NCBI RefSeq assembly: GCF_900111685.1
Contig: NZ_FOHX01000007.1
Span: forward strand, 421,986-485,985
Direction: 5' to 3'
Length of the DNA stretch: 64,000 nt
From: Nonomuraea wenchangensis
GTDB lineage: Bacteria; Actinomycetota; Actinomycetes; Streptosporangiales; Streptosporangiaceae
Part shown: positions 50,790 through 59,235 of the stretch, one piece after another
Layout: each line of letters begins with the position of its first letter
Numbering within the stretch: the stretch's first letter is position 1
Notes under the pieces: generated by a model
Seen by the model: the letters and a program-made list of their open reading frames with translations, nothing else
What the model was told of the DNA's origin: nothing
The model's database searches: none
Made by a program: the position numbers and the translations under genes

Positions 50790-51230
50790 ATGGCCGGCAG
50801 CGGAGAGCTGTTCGTGGACCTTGTCCGCGTCGAGACCCGGCTCTGGAACGCCGTGGACGTCCGGCTGCGGGCCGAGCACGGCCTCCGGCTGGGCCAGTAC
50901 GACCTGCTGACGGTGATCGCCGGGCGTCACGAGTGCCGGGTGCTCGACCTCGTGCACGAGGTCGCCATCACCGTCGGCGCGGCGAGCAAGGCGGTGGACC
51001 GGCTGGTGGAGGCCGGCTGGTGCCGCCGCGTCGCGAACCCCGCCGACGGCCGCTCGTCCTTCCTCGAACTCACACCCTCCGGCGTGTCGGCCCTGAGCGG
51101 GGCGCGGCGGACGTACGAGGAGGAGATCGCCCGCTGGACCTCCCGCCTGCTGTCGCCCGGCGCCCTGGAGGAGCTGGCGAACGCCCTGCGCACGATCCGG
51201 GCCGCGCTCGAAGCCGAACAACGGCCCTGA
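50790..51230 (+). CDS. MarR-family transcriptional regulator
   Basis: This 146-aa winged-helix repressor has a recognition-helix region VLDLVHEVAITVGAASKAVDRLVEAGW at about 50-76 (written here in two parts: VLDLVHEVAITVG and AASKAVDRLVEAGW) and a wing with RRVANPADGRSSFLELT. CGGAAGGGAAG precedes the ATG. It is divergent from the alpha/beta hydrolase gene and almost certainly binds the two palindromes in the gap, controlling itself and the hydrolase. Confidence 0.85.
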   Translation: MAGSGELFVDLVRVETRLWNAVDVRLRAEHGLRLGQYDLLTVIAGRHECRVLDLVHEVAITVGAASKAVDRLVEAGWCRRVANPADGRSSFLELTPSGVSALSGARRTYEEEIARWTSRLLSPGALEELANALRTIRAALEAEQRP

Positions 51231-51302
51231 CCCCGGCCTCGGGGGTGGGCGTCGCCCGGCCCGTACGGCAGGATCGAGCGAAAACGCGTGAGGAGCGTTC
51301 AC

Positions 51303-51506
51303 ATGGTCAAGGCATGGATCTTCCTCGTTCCCGGTGTCCTGCTGGCCCTGACCGGGCTCGTGTGGACGCTGCAAGGGCTGGGCGTCATTGGCGGCAGCGT
51401 CATGAGCGGCGTCACGACCTGGGCGGTCATCGGCCCGATCGTCCTCGTGGTGGGCCTGGTGCTCGGCTTCCTCGGCCTGCGCCGGCTGACCGGCCGCGAC
51501 CGCTGA
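51303..51506 (+). CDS. Small membrane protein of 67 aa
   Basis: Two hydrophobic segments (about 4-25 and 41-60) separated by a Gly/Ser turn, ending in a basic LRRLTGRDR. AGGAG sits ten bases before the ATG at 51303; a GTG at 51288 is less likely because it overlaps that site. Not assigned to a family. It follows marR after 72 bases and may be a separate transcript. Confidence 0.6.
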   Translation: MVKAWIFLVPGVLLALTGLVWTLQGLGVIGGSVMSGVTTWAVIGPIVLVVGLVLGFLGLRRLTGRDR

Positions 51507-51517
51507 GCCCGCGCCCG

Positions 51518-51898
51518 TCAGTTGGCGCAGGAGGCGGAGACCGTCACGTCGTAGACGTGCCAGCTGCTGTCGGGCGCCGCCCACACCAGGGCCGACGTGG
51601 TGGTCCAGCCCGTGCAGGACCCGCCCGCCGCGAGGATCGCCGCGCGGGCGGCCTGGGAGCCGGCCTGGGCGGCGGCCGACGGGGTGGATCCGCCGGCCTG
51701 CCGGGTCTCGCTGCGCGGCACCGGGTAGCTCGGCGCCGGCGTCTGTGTGACGCAGGTGCCGGACGCGGTGGCCTGGTAGACGTACGCCGACCCGTCCGGC
51801 GCCGTGTACACGAGGCTGGACGAGACGGACACGCTCGGACACACCTCGCCCGCCTGCGCGGCCTGCCGGTTCAGCTCGGCCTCGGGGCTGAAACGTTC
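51518..51898 (-). pseudogene. C-terminal part of a secreted-type hypothetical protein, N-terminus missing
   Basis: About 126 residues read like a genuine protein: two related segments, SSSLVYTAPDGSAYVYQATA near 26 and TSALVWAAPDSSWHVYDVTV near 101, each with Cys partners, look like an internal repeat. No ATG lies before the conserved part; the first possible start is a GTG at 51844 within it. Upstream the frame runs into the TetR gene. Either the 5' end was lost when the TetR gene arrived or the protein uses the internal GTG. Family unknown. Confidence 0.4.
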
Positions 51899-51924
51899 AC
51901 CGCGCCCTCGCCCGGTCCGCGCGG

Positions 51925-52494
51925 TCAGGCCGGGCCGGTGGCGAAGTGTGCCAGGACCATCTCGGTCAGGGCGGCGACGTCGGCGTCGACCATCGGCTCG
52001 CCGGTCATGCCCATCCGGTGCAGCAGGGCTCCGACGACGACGTCGATGAAGAACAGGACCCGGCTCTCGGGCTCGCCGAGCGCGTCCTGGAGCGCGCGCC
52101 GGTAGGGGTCCTGCAGCCGCGTGGCCAGGACCTCGCGCAGGCCCGGGTCGCTGACGGCGTCGCTGAACACGCCCGCGAACGCGTCGCCCACCCCCGGTTC
52201 GCCGATCTTCGCCGCGATCCAGCGGACGGCGGAGGACATCAGCTCGGTCCGGTCGGCGCCCTCCAGCGGCACCGGGCCGAAGGCGTCCAGAAGGCAGTCC
52301 ACGATCAGCTCGCCCTTGGACGGCCAGCGGCGGTAGATCGTCGTCTTGGCCACGCCGGCCGCGGCGGCGATGCGCTCGACGGTGGCGCGGGCGTAGCCGA
52401 GTTCGTGGACAGTGCGCAGCGTCGCGGCGAAGACCACGTCGTGGAGGCCGGCGCGGGGCCGGCCGGGCGGCCGGCCGGAGATAGTGGAGGCCAT
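51925..52494 (-). CDS. TetR-family transcriptional regulator
   Basis: This 189-aa protein has the TetR helix-turn-helix VERIAAAAGVAKTTIYRRW near 36-54 and a C-terminal helical ligand domain of the TetR_C type with FFIDVVVGALLHRM near 145. The ATG at 52494 is favoured by length although no strong ribosome binding site precedes it. It is divergent from an alpha/beta hydrolase across 75 bases that carry a 7-base inverted repeat, so it probably represses the hydrolase and itself. Confidence 0.82.
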   Translation of the reverse strand: MASTISGRPPGRPRAGLHDVVFAATLRTVHELGYARATVERIAAAAGVAKTTIYRRWPSKGELIVDCLLDAFGPVPLEGADRTELMSSAVRWIAAKIGEPGVGDAFAGVFSDAVSDPGLREVLATRLQDPYRRALQDALGEPESRVLFFIDVVVGALLHRMGMTGEPMVDADVAALTEMVLAHFATGPA

Positions 52495-52515
52495 GCCCCA
52501 TACGTTACCGGTTTG

Positions 52516-52547
52516 CGCTACCTTGGGTATCGAAACCTTAGGTAGCG
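52516..52547. promoter_or_regulatory. Candidate TetR operator between tetR and hydrolase genes
   Basis: CGCTACC (52516-52522) is the exact complement of GGTAGCG (52541-52547), and the flanking GTTTG and GAAAC extend the symmetry with one base of slippage. Inside lies GGTATCGAAACCT, which repeats the right arm GGTAGCGAAACT. The site covers most of the gap between the divergent genes. Confidence 0.6.
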
Positions 52548-52569
52548 AAACTAGGGCAAGGGGAGAGTC

Positions 52570-53502
52570 ATGAGTGAGGTCACCGCGCAGCGTCCGCCGG
52601 AGCCGGACTGGGACACCGTCACGGACGCGGAGCTGATCGCCTACCGCGAGGCGGAGAACCGGCTGCGGGCGTCCCCCGCGGCCCGCGTGATCACCGGGGA
52701 CCCGGAACCGGGCGCCTCGATCGGCTGGCGGCAGGTGTCCCTGCCCGGCCGCGAGCTCCCGGTACGGATCCACCGTCCCGACGGCGGCCGCGCGGACCTG
52801 CCGTTCGTGCTGCACGTGCACGGGGGCGGCTTCGTCGGCACGGCGGTGCAGAGCGACTGGGTGAACAGCCACCTCGCCGTACGGTTGCCCGCGGTCGTCG
52901 TCTCGGTCGAGCACCGCCTCCTCGCTCCCGGGACCACACTGGCGGCGGCGGCCGACGACGGCTGGGACGTCCTGCGGCACGTGGTGGAGCACGCCGCTGA
53001 ATGGGGTGTGGACCCGGCGCGGGGCGCCGTCTTCGGGGAGAGCTGCGGCGGGCTGATCAGCGCCCTGGCGGCCATTCGGGCCAGGGAGGCCGGCCTCGGC
53101 CTGCGGGCGCAGGTGCTGGTCAACCCCGCGGCCGACGTGACGGGGACGATGTTCGACCATCCCTCGATCGAGCGGCACGCGGGCAGCCCGGCGCTCTCCC
53201 TGCCCCAGTTGCGGCTCGTCCAGCGGCTCGCCGTGCCGCCGGGGACCGACGCCCGCGCGCTCTCGCCGCTGCACGCGGACGAGCTGGGCGGGCTGGCCCC
53301 GGCGCTCGTGGTGGTGCCGACCGAGGACCCGGTGGCCGATCACGGCCGCCGCTACGCCGAACGGCTGCGCGCGGCGGGGACGCCCGCGCGGCTCACCGAG
53401 TACGCCGGCGCGGGGCACGCCTTCCTCAGCATGCCGGGCCTCGCGCCCCAGGCCGGGGCGGCGCGAGCGGAGATCCTCGACTTCCTCGCCGCCCACCTCT
53501 GA
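52570..53502 (+). CDS. Alpha/beta hydrolase (lipase/esterase, HSL type)
   Basis: This 310-aa esterase-type protein has the oxyanion motif HVHGGGFVG near 84, the nucleophile elbow FGESCGGLISA near 155 and the catalytic His in AGAGHAFLSM near 281. The elbow reads G-E-S-C-G rather than the usual G-D-S-A-G. AAGGGGAGAG precedes the ATG. The divergent TetR gene probably controls it. This is the second hydrolase-regulator pair within 4 kb, but the two hydrolases are not close copies. Confidence 0.82.
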   Translation: MSEVTAQRPPEPDWDTVTDAELIAYREAENRLRASPAARVITGDPEPGASIGWRQVSLPGRELPVRIHRPDGGRADLPFVLHVHGGGFVGTAVQSDWVNSHLAVRLPAVVVSVEHRLLAPGTTLAAAADDGWDVLRHVVEHAAEWGVDPARGAVFGESCGGLISALAAIRAREAGLGLRAQVLVNPAADVTGTMFDHPSIERHAGSPALSLPQLRLVQRLAVPPGTDARALSPLHADELGGLAPALVVVPTEDPVADHGRRYAERLRAAGTPARLTEYAGAGHAFLSMPGLAPQAGAARAEILDFLAAHL

Positions 53503-53527
53503 TCGAGGGGCGGTGGGCGGGGGACGG

Positions 53528-53953
53528 TCAGAACCGTACGGCGCGCACTTCCGTCACGGTGAAGTCGTCGACGACGCTCCGGTTCGCGACGAGGAACCCG
53601 ATCAGCCCCGCCACCGCCTCCACCGCCCGAGCCGCGCGGGCCTGCCCGCTCAGCAGGAACACCAGAGGCGTCGAGGGCTGGTCGAGCAGGAAATGGCGGT
53701 CGTGGCGGTGCACGTCGTGCAGCACCTTGATCGGGATCGGCTTCGGCGAGGTGAACCACGCCACGGCATCCCACAGCGGCAGCGACGGGTCGGCCTCGGC
53801 CGCGGCGTGGTAGCAGGTCACACAGCCCTGGCCGACGTGCTGCCCGTGCGGGCAGGTCCAGTGGGCGGCCTCGGGGCCGGACCGGTCGCGGGCGCCGAAG
53901 ACGGCGCTTTCGACTACGCGACGGCGTACAGGGTGACCTGGTGGCTCGGTGAT
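53528..53953 (-). CDS. Protein with N-terminal Cys/His motif, apparent ATC start
   Basis: The frame reads through to a perfectly spaced GGAGG (53961-53965) seven bases before an ATC at 53951-53953, where an ATG would be expected. From ATC the product is 141 aa and includes TCPHGQHVGQGCVTCYH, a likely zinc or haem-type Cys/His site, before the part that begins at the GTG at 53821 (97 aa). The first codons use CCA, GGT and CCT, softer than the rest, as is common at true starts. Either ATC initiates or a point mutation removed the start. The C-terminal half has no recognised family. Confidence 0.5.
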   Translation of the reverse strand: MTEPPGHPVRRRVVESAVFGARDRSGPEAAHWTCPHGQHVGQGCVTCYHAAAEADPSLPLWDAVAWFTSPKPIPIKVLHDVHRHDRHFLLDQPSTPLVFLLSGQARAARAVEAVAGLIGFLVANRSVVDDFTVTEVRAVRF

Positions 53954-53993
53954 GGTGCGTCCTCCGGAGCGTAGGACGGCCTGCCGACGATCG

Positions 53994-54224
53994 TCACAGC
54001 TTCACGAGCTTGGCGTTGGGCGCGGGAACGCGGTAGGTCGCGGTGCCGAAATCGATGAGAACGGCGACGTCCTGCTCGACCGCGAGCACCCGGCCGAGGC
54101 CGTACTTGTCGTGGCTGACCCGGTCGCCGACCGTGTATTCCTCGACCGGCTGAGCCGGGATTTCCGGGGTGTTGAAGGGGCTGCCGGGCGGGCGTCGCCG
54201 GACTGTGGGCGCAGTGCGTCTCAT
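53994..54224 (-). CDS. Small CarD/Tudor-like protein
   Basis: This 76-aa basic protein has a C-terminal segment YTVGDRVSHDKYGLGRVLAV (about 30-49) and DFGTATYRVPAP that resembles the small SH3/Tudor-like fold found in CarD-like domains and at the C-terminus of UvrD/PcrA helicases, where it contacts RNA polymerase. Short stand-alone versions are common in actinobacteria. Its role is not established. It is transcribed away from the cspA-type gene region in the same direction as the neighbouring genes. Confidence 0.6.
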   Translation of the reverse strand: MRRTAPTVRRRPPGSPFNTPEIPAQPVEEYTVGDRVSHDKYGLGRVLAVEQDVAVLIDFGTATYRVPAPNAKLVKL

Positions 54225-54375
54225 TTGAACAAGTATGCGCCTATCCAGGGCATAAAGCGAGCCAGCTGGGAAAATGCGCCGGACGCCGCACTGGCGATCC
54301 GGCGGCCATCCGGGCGTGGCGAGCCGCCGGCGCCCGCACGTCACATGCGGGCGTCGGCGGCGATGCGCGCCGGGG

Positions 54376-54582
54376 TCAGGCGGTGACGATGTTCTCCGCC
54401 TGCAGGCCCTTCTGGCCCTGGACGACGTCGAAGGACACCTTCTGGCCCTCGACCAGCTCGCGGTAGCCGCCGTTGGAGACGATGCTGGAGTAGTGGGCGA
54501 AGACGTCGGCGCCGCCGCCGTCCTGCGCGATGAAGCCGAAGCCCTTTTCCGAGTTGAACCACTTGACGGTACCGGTGGCCAT
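54376..54582 (-). CDS. Cold-shock protein (CspA family)
   Basis: This 68-aa single-domain protein starts with GTVKWFNSEKGFGFI (RNP1, residues 4-18) and continues with DVFAHYSSI (RNP2-type) near 26. It binds single-stranded RNA and DNA and acts as an RNA chaperone. AAGGAG lies upstream of the ATG. Not necessarily cold-induced; several copies per genome are usual in actinomycetes. Confidence 0.93.
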   Translation of the reverse strand: MATGTVKWFNSEKGFGFIAQDGGGADVFAHYSSIVSNGGYRELVEGQKVSFDVVQGQKGLQAENIVTA

Positions 54583-54675
54583 GTCGATCTCCTTCAGACA
54601 GTGCCGTTTAACTGAGAATTCACACCTCGTGAATCTCGTGCCGCCGCAATGAACCCCCCGGAGAACCGGCCAAAC

Positions 54676-54710
54676 AAAAAACGCGCCCGAAGATCACTCT
54701 GTCAGGCGCG
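54676..54710 (-). terminator. Intrinsic terminator after the Rieske oxygenase gene
   Basis: On the minus strand CGCGCC (54710-54705) pairs with GGCGCG (54687-54682) and is followed directly by six T residues and TTTG-like sequence. It lies 62 bases after the oxygenase stop and before the cspA-type gene, so it separates the two transcripts. It is the clearest U-tract terminator in the window. Confidence 0.8.
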
Positions 54711-54771
54711 CATAAGTCCTATGGGTACCATAACTGCAACCCGCTCAGGCTAACACACCCTCCCCACGTGC

Positions 54772-55908
54772 TCACGCACCGGCACGCCGGTACGCGTCGA
54801 GGACCAGGCCGTGGAAGTGGTGCAGGGCGTGCTCCGACAGGCCGGACCCGTCCGGGTCGTACACGATCTTCCCCTGGGTGAAGGCGGGGGTGCGCATGCC
54901 ACGCTGCACGCTCTCCACCAGGGCGATGTCCTCCACCTGGAGGACCTCGTCGATGTAGCGGATGCTGTCCAGCTCCGCCGCGTCGGGCTCGGCGGTCTCC
55001 AGGTAGAAGTCCCAGGTCTCACGGGTGCGCTCGGGCCCGTCGGGGATGATCTGCAGCACCATGAAGTTCCCGCGGCCGGGGTAGCGCAGCAGGCAGGTGT
55101 TGGGCCACAGCCACCAGACCGCGTGCTCGGTGACCGTCGCGCCCGACACGTCGTAGGCGGAGTTCGCGGCCGTGCCGGCGCTGGCCATGTGGCTGGAGTA
55201 GATCCCGTACGTGGTGACCTTGTAGGTGCTCATGTCCACCAGGGACACGAAGTCCTTGTGCGCCACGTGGCAGTGGTAGCACTCCAGGAAGTTGTCGACG
55301 ACGTTCTTCCAGTTGGAGGCGATGTCGTAGGTGAGCCGGCGGGCGAGGGTCAGCCCGGCCACGTCCGGGGCGCGGGCCAGGATCTCCGCCTCCAGGCCGG
55401 GCGCCTGCTCCGCCAGCGGGGCCGCCGCCGGGTCGAGGTTGACGTAGACCATGCCGGCGAACTCGGTCACCTGGATCCGGTCCAGGCACACGGCGGAGGC
55501 GTCGAAGCCCGGCATGGCGCCGGTGTGACGCGCCCGCCGCAGCCGGCCGGTCAGGTCGAAGGTCCAGGCGTGGTACGGGCACACGATGCTGCGCCGCACC
55601 CCCGAGCCCGACAGCAGCTCGTGCGCCCGGTGCTTGCACACGTTGTAGAACGCCCGCAGCTCGCCGGCCTCGTCGCGGACCGCCACGATCGGCATGCCGG
55701 CCACCGTGGCCGTCACGTAGCCGCCCGGCTCGCGCAGCTTCTCCCCGTGGCACAGCCACTGCCAGGTGCGCGCGAAGATCTCCCGCTGGTCGACGGCGAA
55801 CCAGGCGGGATCGGTGTAGGCGTCGGCGTGCAGGGACATCGACAGCGCGGGATCCGGGTCGTAACCGGCGGCGACGCGCGCGAAGTCGGGGGGCGTATCC
55901 GGGCTCAC
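54772..55908 (-). CDS. Rieske-type aromatic/quaternary-amine oxygenase alpha subunit
   Basis: This 378-aa oxygenase has the Rieske [2Fe-2S] motif CKHRAHELL near 82 and CPYHAWTF near 102 and a mononuclear iron site in NFLECYHCHVAHKDF near 195 with a later Asp. The size and motif spacing fit the choline/carnitine monooxygenase-like and ring-hydroxylating group. It needs a separate reductase, and none is adjacent. Promoter signals were not clear. A U-tract terminator follows. Confidence 0.82.
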   Translation of the reverse strand: MSPDTPPDFARVAAGYDPDPALSMSLHADAYTDPAWFAVDQREIFARTWQWLCHGEKLREPGGYVTATVAGMPIVAVRDEAGELRAFYNVCKHRAHELLSGSGVRRSIVCPYHAWTFDLTGRLRRARHTGAMPGFDASAVCLDRIQVTEFAGMVYVNLDPAAAPLAEQAPGLEAEILARAPDVAGLTLARRLTYDIASNWKNVVDNFLECYHCHVAHKDFVSLVDMSTYKVTTYGIYSSHMASAGTAANSAYDVSGATVTEHAVWWLWPNTCLLRYPGRGNFMVLQIIPDGPERTRETWDFYLETAEPDAAELDSIRYIDEVLQVEDIALVESVQRGMRTPAFTQGKIVYDPDGSGLSEHALHHFHGLVLDAYRRAGA

Positions 55909-56095
55909 CGGACCTCCAATGCGGGCACGTGCGCAGAGCCCTCGTCGGAGACTAATGATCAGGACGGCGGCGCATCAAGACCCGCCTTCCGCCTGACCCT
56001 CCTGCACCCCGTTGACCTGGGGTTTTGGGGGAATTTCGATCGGGTGGCCGGGGTTCGGGGTAGGACGGCGTTGTCCCCATGGTACGTAGATCGAG

Positions 56096-57937
56096 ATGAG
56101 AACCGAGCGGATGGAGATGCGCGATTCGGCCACTCGGCGGGCCGGTCCGGCGCCGGTCCCCGACGTGGGGATGGAGCGGTTCGCCCGGCTCGCGGCGAGC
56201 GTCATGGACGTGCCCGTGGCGCTGGTGGTGCTGGCGGAGGCGGACCGGCTGGCGCTGCCCGGCCTGGTCGGGCTCAAGGAGGGGCGGAACGCCCTGCACG
56301 GGCTGCCGCTGTCACGTTCGCTGTGCGGCCGGGTGACGGCGACCGGCCAGCCGCTGATCGTGACCGACGTGCGGGACGACGCCCGCTTCGCCGCGCAGCC
56401 GCCGGTCGCAGAACGGCGATGGGGCCTGGTCTCCTACGCGGGCATGCCGCTGACCGTCTCCGGCCGGGTGCTGGGCGTGTTGTGCGCGGCCGGTCCCAGC
56501 GCGCGGGCGTGGACCGACGCGCAACTGGCGGATCTGGCGGACCTGGCCGCCGCCTGCTCGGCGGAGCTGCGGTCGCGGGCCGCCGCGAGGAGCGCGCTGA
56601 TGGCGCAGCAGCACGCCGAGCGGGACCACCGCGTCGCGGAGCGGGCCAGGGCGGCGGCCGAACAGGCGGGCGTACGCGCCCAGGCCGGCTGGGACGCCGC
56701 CGAGCTGCTGCTGCGCGCCTCGCAGGAGCTGGCGGGCGCGGCCACGCTGGACGACGTGCAGCACCTGCTGCGCAACCTGGTCGGCGATCCGCTCAAGCCC
56801 GTGCGCACGAGCCTCAGCCTGATCCAGGACGGCCGGCTGCGCCCGATGCCGGACACCGAGACGGAGCCGGTGCCGCCCGGCGGAGGCCCCGCGCTCTCCT
56901 GCGCCTTGGACGAGAACCACCCGCTGGCCCACGCGGCGCGCGAGCGGCGGCTGGTCTCCGCCGCCGACCCCGGCGAGCTGGCCCACGCGTACGGCGAGGA
57001 CGTCGCGGGCGCGTTCGCCCTGCTGGACGTCCGCGCGCTGGTGTGCGTGCCGCTGACGCACGCCGGCGAGGTGCACGGGGTGCTGCTGATCGGCTGGGGC
57101 GAGCCGCACCACGCGGGCCCGTCGGAGCGGGCGGTGCTCACCGCGATCGCCGGCTACGTCAGCCAGGCGGTGCAGCGGGCCAGCGTGCTGGACGAGCGGG
57201 TCAGCGTCGCCCGCCAGCTGCAGAGCGCGATGCTGACCGACCTGCCGGCCGCCCCCGGCCTGGACCTCGCCGCGCTCTACCTGGCCGCGGCGGCCGACGA
57301 CCTCGTGGGCGGCGACTGGTACGACGCCTTCCCGCTGCCCGGCCAGACCCCGGCGCCCTCGGCCCTGACCGTCGCGGTCGGGGACATCACCGGCCACGAC
57401 ATGCAGGCCGCCGCCGTCATGGGGCAGACCCGCGCCATGCTGCGCCAGGCCGTGCTCGACCATCCGGGGCTGGGGCCCGCGGCGGCCGTCACCGCGCTCC
57501 AGCGGGCCTGCGGGGTGCTGAGCCTGAACATGAGCGGCACGCTCCTCCTCGGTCACCTGGCCCCGGCCGCCAGGTCCGGGAACTGGAGTTTCACCTGGAC
57601 CAACGCGGGACATCCGCCGCCGCTGCTGGCGCGTCCGGGCGCGCCCGCCGAGTGCCTGGAGGAGCACGGCGTCCTGCTGTTCCCCGGCCTGGACCCCGGC
57701 CCGCGCCACGACCACCAGCGGTTCCTGGAGCCGGGCTCGGTCCTGCTGCTCTACACCGACGGGCTCGTGGACCGGCCCGGCACCACCATCGACGAGGCGA
57801 CGGCCGAGGTCGCCGCCGTGCTGGCCGCCTCCAGGGACCGGCCGCTGCCCGACCTGCTGAACGCCGTGGCCGCGGTGGCCGGGGACCACCCGGACGACGA
57901 CATCGCGCTGCTCGCCATCCGGGTGCCGCACGGGTAG
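56096..57937 (+). CDS. GAF-GAF-SpoIIE serine phosphatase
   Basis: This 613-aa signalling protein has a first GAF domain (about 20-165; SLCGRVTATGQPLIVTDVRD near 73), a second GAF domain (about 205-360) and a PP2C/SpoIIE phosphatase domain (about 380-610) with DLVGGDWYDAF near 402, VGDITGHDMQAAAVM near 427 and a C-terminal DDDIALL. Metal-binding Asp residues are in place. Such enzymes dephosphorylate anti-anti-sigma factors. The ATG at 56096 and one at 56111 are both possible; no strong ribosome binding site decides. Signal sensed is unknown. Confidence 0.85.
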   Translation: MRTERMEMRDSATRRAGPAPVPDVGMERFARLAASVMDVPVALVVLAEADRLALPGLVGLKEGRNALHGLPLSRSLCGRVTATGQPLIVTDVRDDARFAAQPPVAERRWGLVSYAGMPLTVSGRVLGVLCAAGPSARAWTDAQLADLADLAAACSAELRSRAAARSALMAQQHAERDHRVAERARAAAEQAGVRAQAGWDAAELLLRASQELAGAATLDDVQHLLRNLVGDPLKPVRTSLSLIQDGRLRPMPDTETEPVPPGGGPALSCALDENHPLAHAARERRLVSAADPGELAHAYGEDVAGAFALLDVRALVCVPLTHAGEVHGVLLIGWGEPHHAGPSERAVLTAIAGYVSQAVQRASVLDERVSVARQLQSAMLTDLPAAPGLDLAALYLAAAADDLVGGDWYDAFPLPGQTPAPSALTVAVGDITGHDMQAAAVMGQTRAMLRQAVLDHPGLGPAAAVTALQRACGVLSLNMSGTLLLGHLAPAARSGNWSFTWTNAGHPPPLLARPGAPAECLEEHGVLLFPGLDPGPRHDHQRFLEPGSVLLLYTDGLVDRPGTTIDEATAEVAAVLAASRDRPLPDLLNAVAAVAGDHPDDDIALLAIRVPHG

Positions 57938-57942
57938 GCGCG

Positions 57943-58383
57943 TCAGGCGGTCCGCAGCCAGTCGAGCGTGAAGCGGGCGAAGACGATGCCGCCGGTGTCG
58001 CCGATCTCGTAGAGCACGCCGACCTGGCCCGCGGCCATGGTGGAGTAGCCGGCCGTGCCGGTCCTGATCAGCGCGCGGGTGGGCCAGGTGGCGCCGTCGT
58101 CGGTGGACAGGCGTACGGTCAGGTCGCTGCGGGCGCTCGCGTGGGCGTTGCCGCTGTAGAGGGCCGTCGCGGTGCGCACGGGCGCGCCGTTCGAGCCGCG
58201 CTGCGCGGGCGTGAGGTAGGACAGCTCGTCGGCGTTGCACAGCGGGTCGTTGAGCACCGCGCCGGCCGTGGCCGCCCCGAACGTCGCGCCGCCGTCGGTG
58301 GAGGTGGCGAGGTGGCGGGAGCGGACGGAGTTGTGCCGCATGTTCTGGGTGACGGCGCCGGTGGCGCGCTCGACGGCCTTGCT
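57943..58383 (-). pseudogene. Sialidase (exo-alpha-sialidase) fragment, N-terminal part deleted
   Basis: The last 146 residues of a BNR/Asp-box sialidase remain: NMRHNSVRSRHLATSTDGGATF near the top, SDLTVRLSTDDGATW (a second Asp-box), GYSTMAAGQVGVLYEIGD and FARFTLDWL at the end. A whole sialidase needs about 350-400 residues, with an Arg triad, FRIP motif and several Asp boxes upstream. The frame continues past 58383 only as a shadow of the ROK fragment on the other strand, so the 5' two thirds are gone. The natural stop is kept. Confidence 0.75.
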
Positions 58384-58392
58384 GCGACCGGG

Positions 58393-59235
58393 CCCACCCC
58401 CGCCGCCGAGGGCCGCGAGGCGATCCTCGCCACCGCCGCCGGCCTCGTCCGCTCCCTCCTCCGGGACGACGTCGCCGCCGTCGGCGTCGGCAGCGCGGGC
58501 GTCATCGACCCCGTACGCGGGATGGTCGTCTCCGCCACCAGCGCACTCGCCGGATGGGCCGGCACCGACCTGCGCGGCGAGCTGTCGCGCAGGCTCGGCC
58601 TGCCGGTGGCCGTCGACAACGACGTGCACGCGCACGCGCTCGGTGAGCAGTGGCGCGGCGCCGCCGCCGGTCACGCCGACGTCCTGCTCGTCGCCGTCGG
58701 CACCGGCGTCGGGGCCTCGCTCGTCCTCGGCGGGCGGGTCCGGCACGGCGCGCACGCGGTGGCCGGGCACGCGGGGCACGTGCCCGTGGCCGCGGCGGCC
58801 GGGCTGCCGTGCCCGTGCGGCGGCCACGGGCACGTGGAGGCGGTCGCGTCCGGGCCCGCGCTGCTGCGCGAGTACCACCGCCGGGCCGGGACGGCGACCA
58901 CCGGCGGCCTCGCCGAGGTCGCCCGGCTGGCCGCGGCCGGCGAACCGGTGGCCGCCGAGGTCCTGGCCGCCGGCGCGAGCGCGCTCGGCCAGGCGATCGG
59001 CGGGCTGATGAACGTCCTCGACCCCGAGATCGTGATCGTCGGCGGCGGCGTCGCCGGATGCGGCGAGCCCTGGTGGGGGCCGCTGCGCGCGGCCGTCGCC
59101 GCCGAGACGCTGCCCGCCCTGCGGGACGTCCCGGTCCGGGCCGCCGCCCTCTCCTCCACCGCCGCCCTCCTCGGCGCCGCCCGCCTGGCCCTGACCCCGG
59201 ACGACGACGAACGACCCCTCAGGAAGGACCCATGA
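58393..59235 (+). pseudogene. ROK-family (N-acetylmannosamine kinase-like) fragment, N-terminus deleted
   Basis: About 280 residues of a ROK sugar kinase remain: VGVGSAGVIDPVRG, the substrate loop VDNDVHAHALGEQW, VGTGVGASLVLGG, GHAGHVPV and a zinc-type CPCGGHGHVE motif, ending normally. The N-terminal 'DxGGTK' ATP-binding segment and the start codon are missing; the readable homology begins at TPAAEG beside the truncated sialidase. It overlaps NanE by 4 bases (ATGA), so it was the kinase that fed or drained N-acetylmannosamine 6-phosphate. Internal starts cannot restore the ATP site. Confidence 0.75.

Noticed and set aside
54811..59235. A 1474-codon plus-strand open frame spanning the Rieske gene, the phosphatase and the ROK region
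   Set aside because: Only its last 280 residues match a protein family (ROK). The rest runs antisense or out of frame through two well-supported genes.
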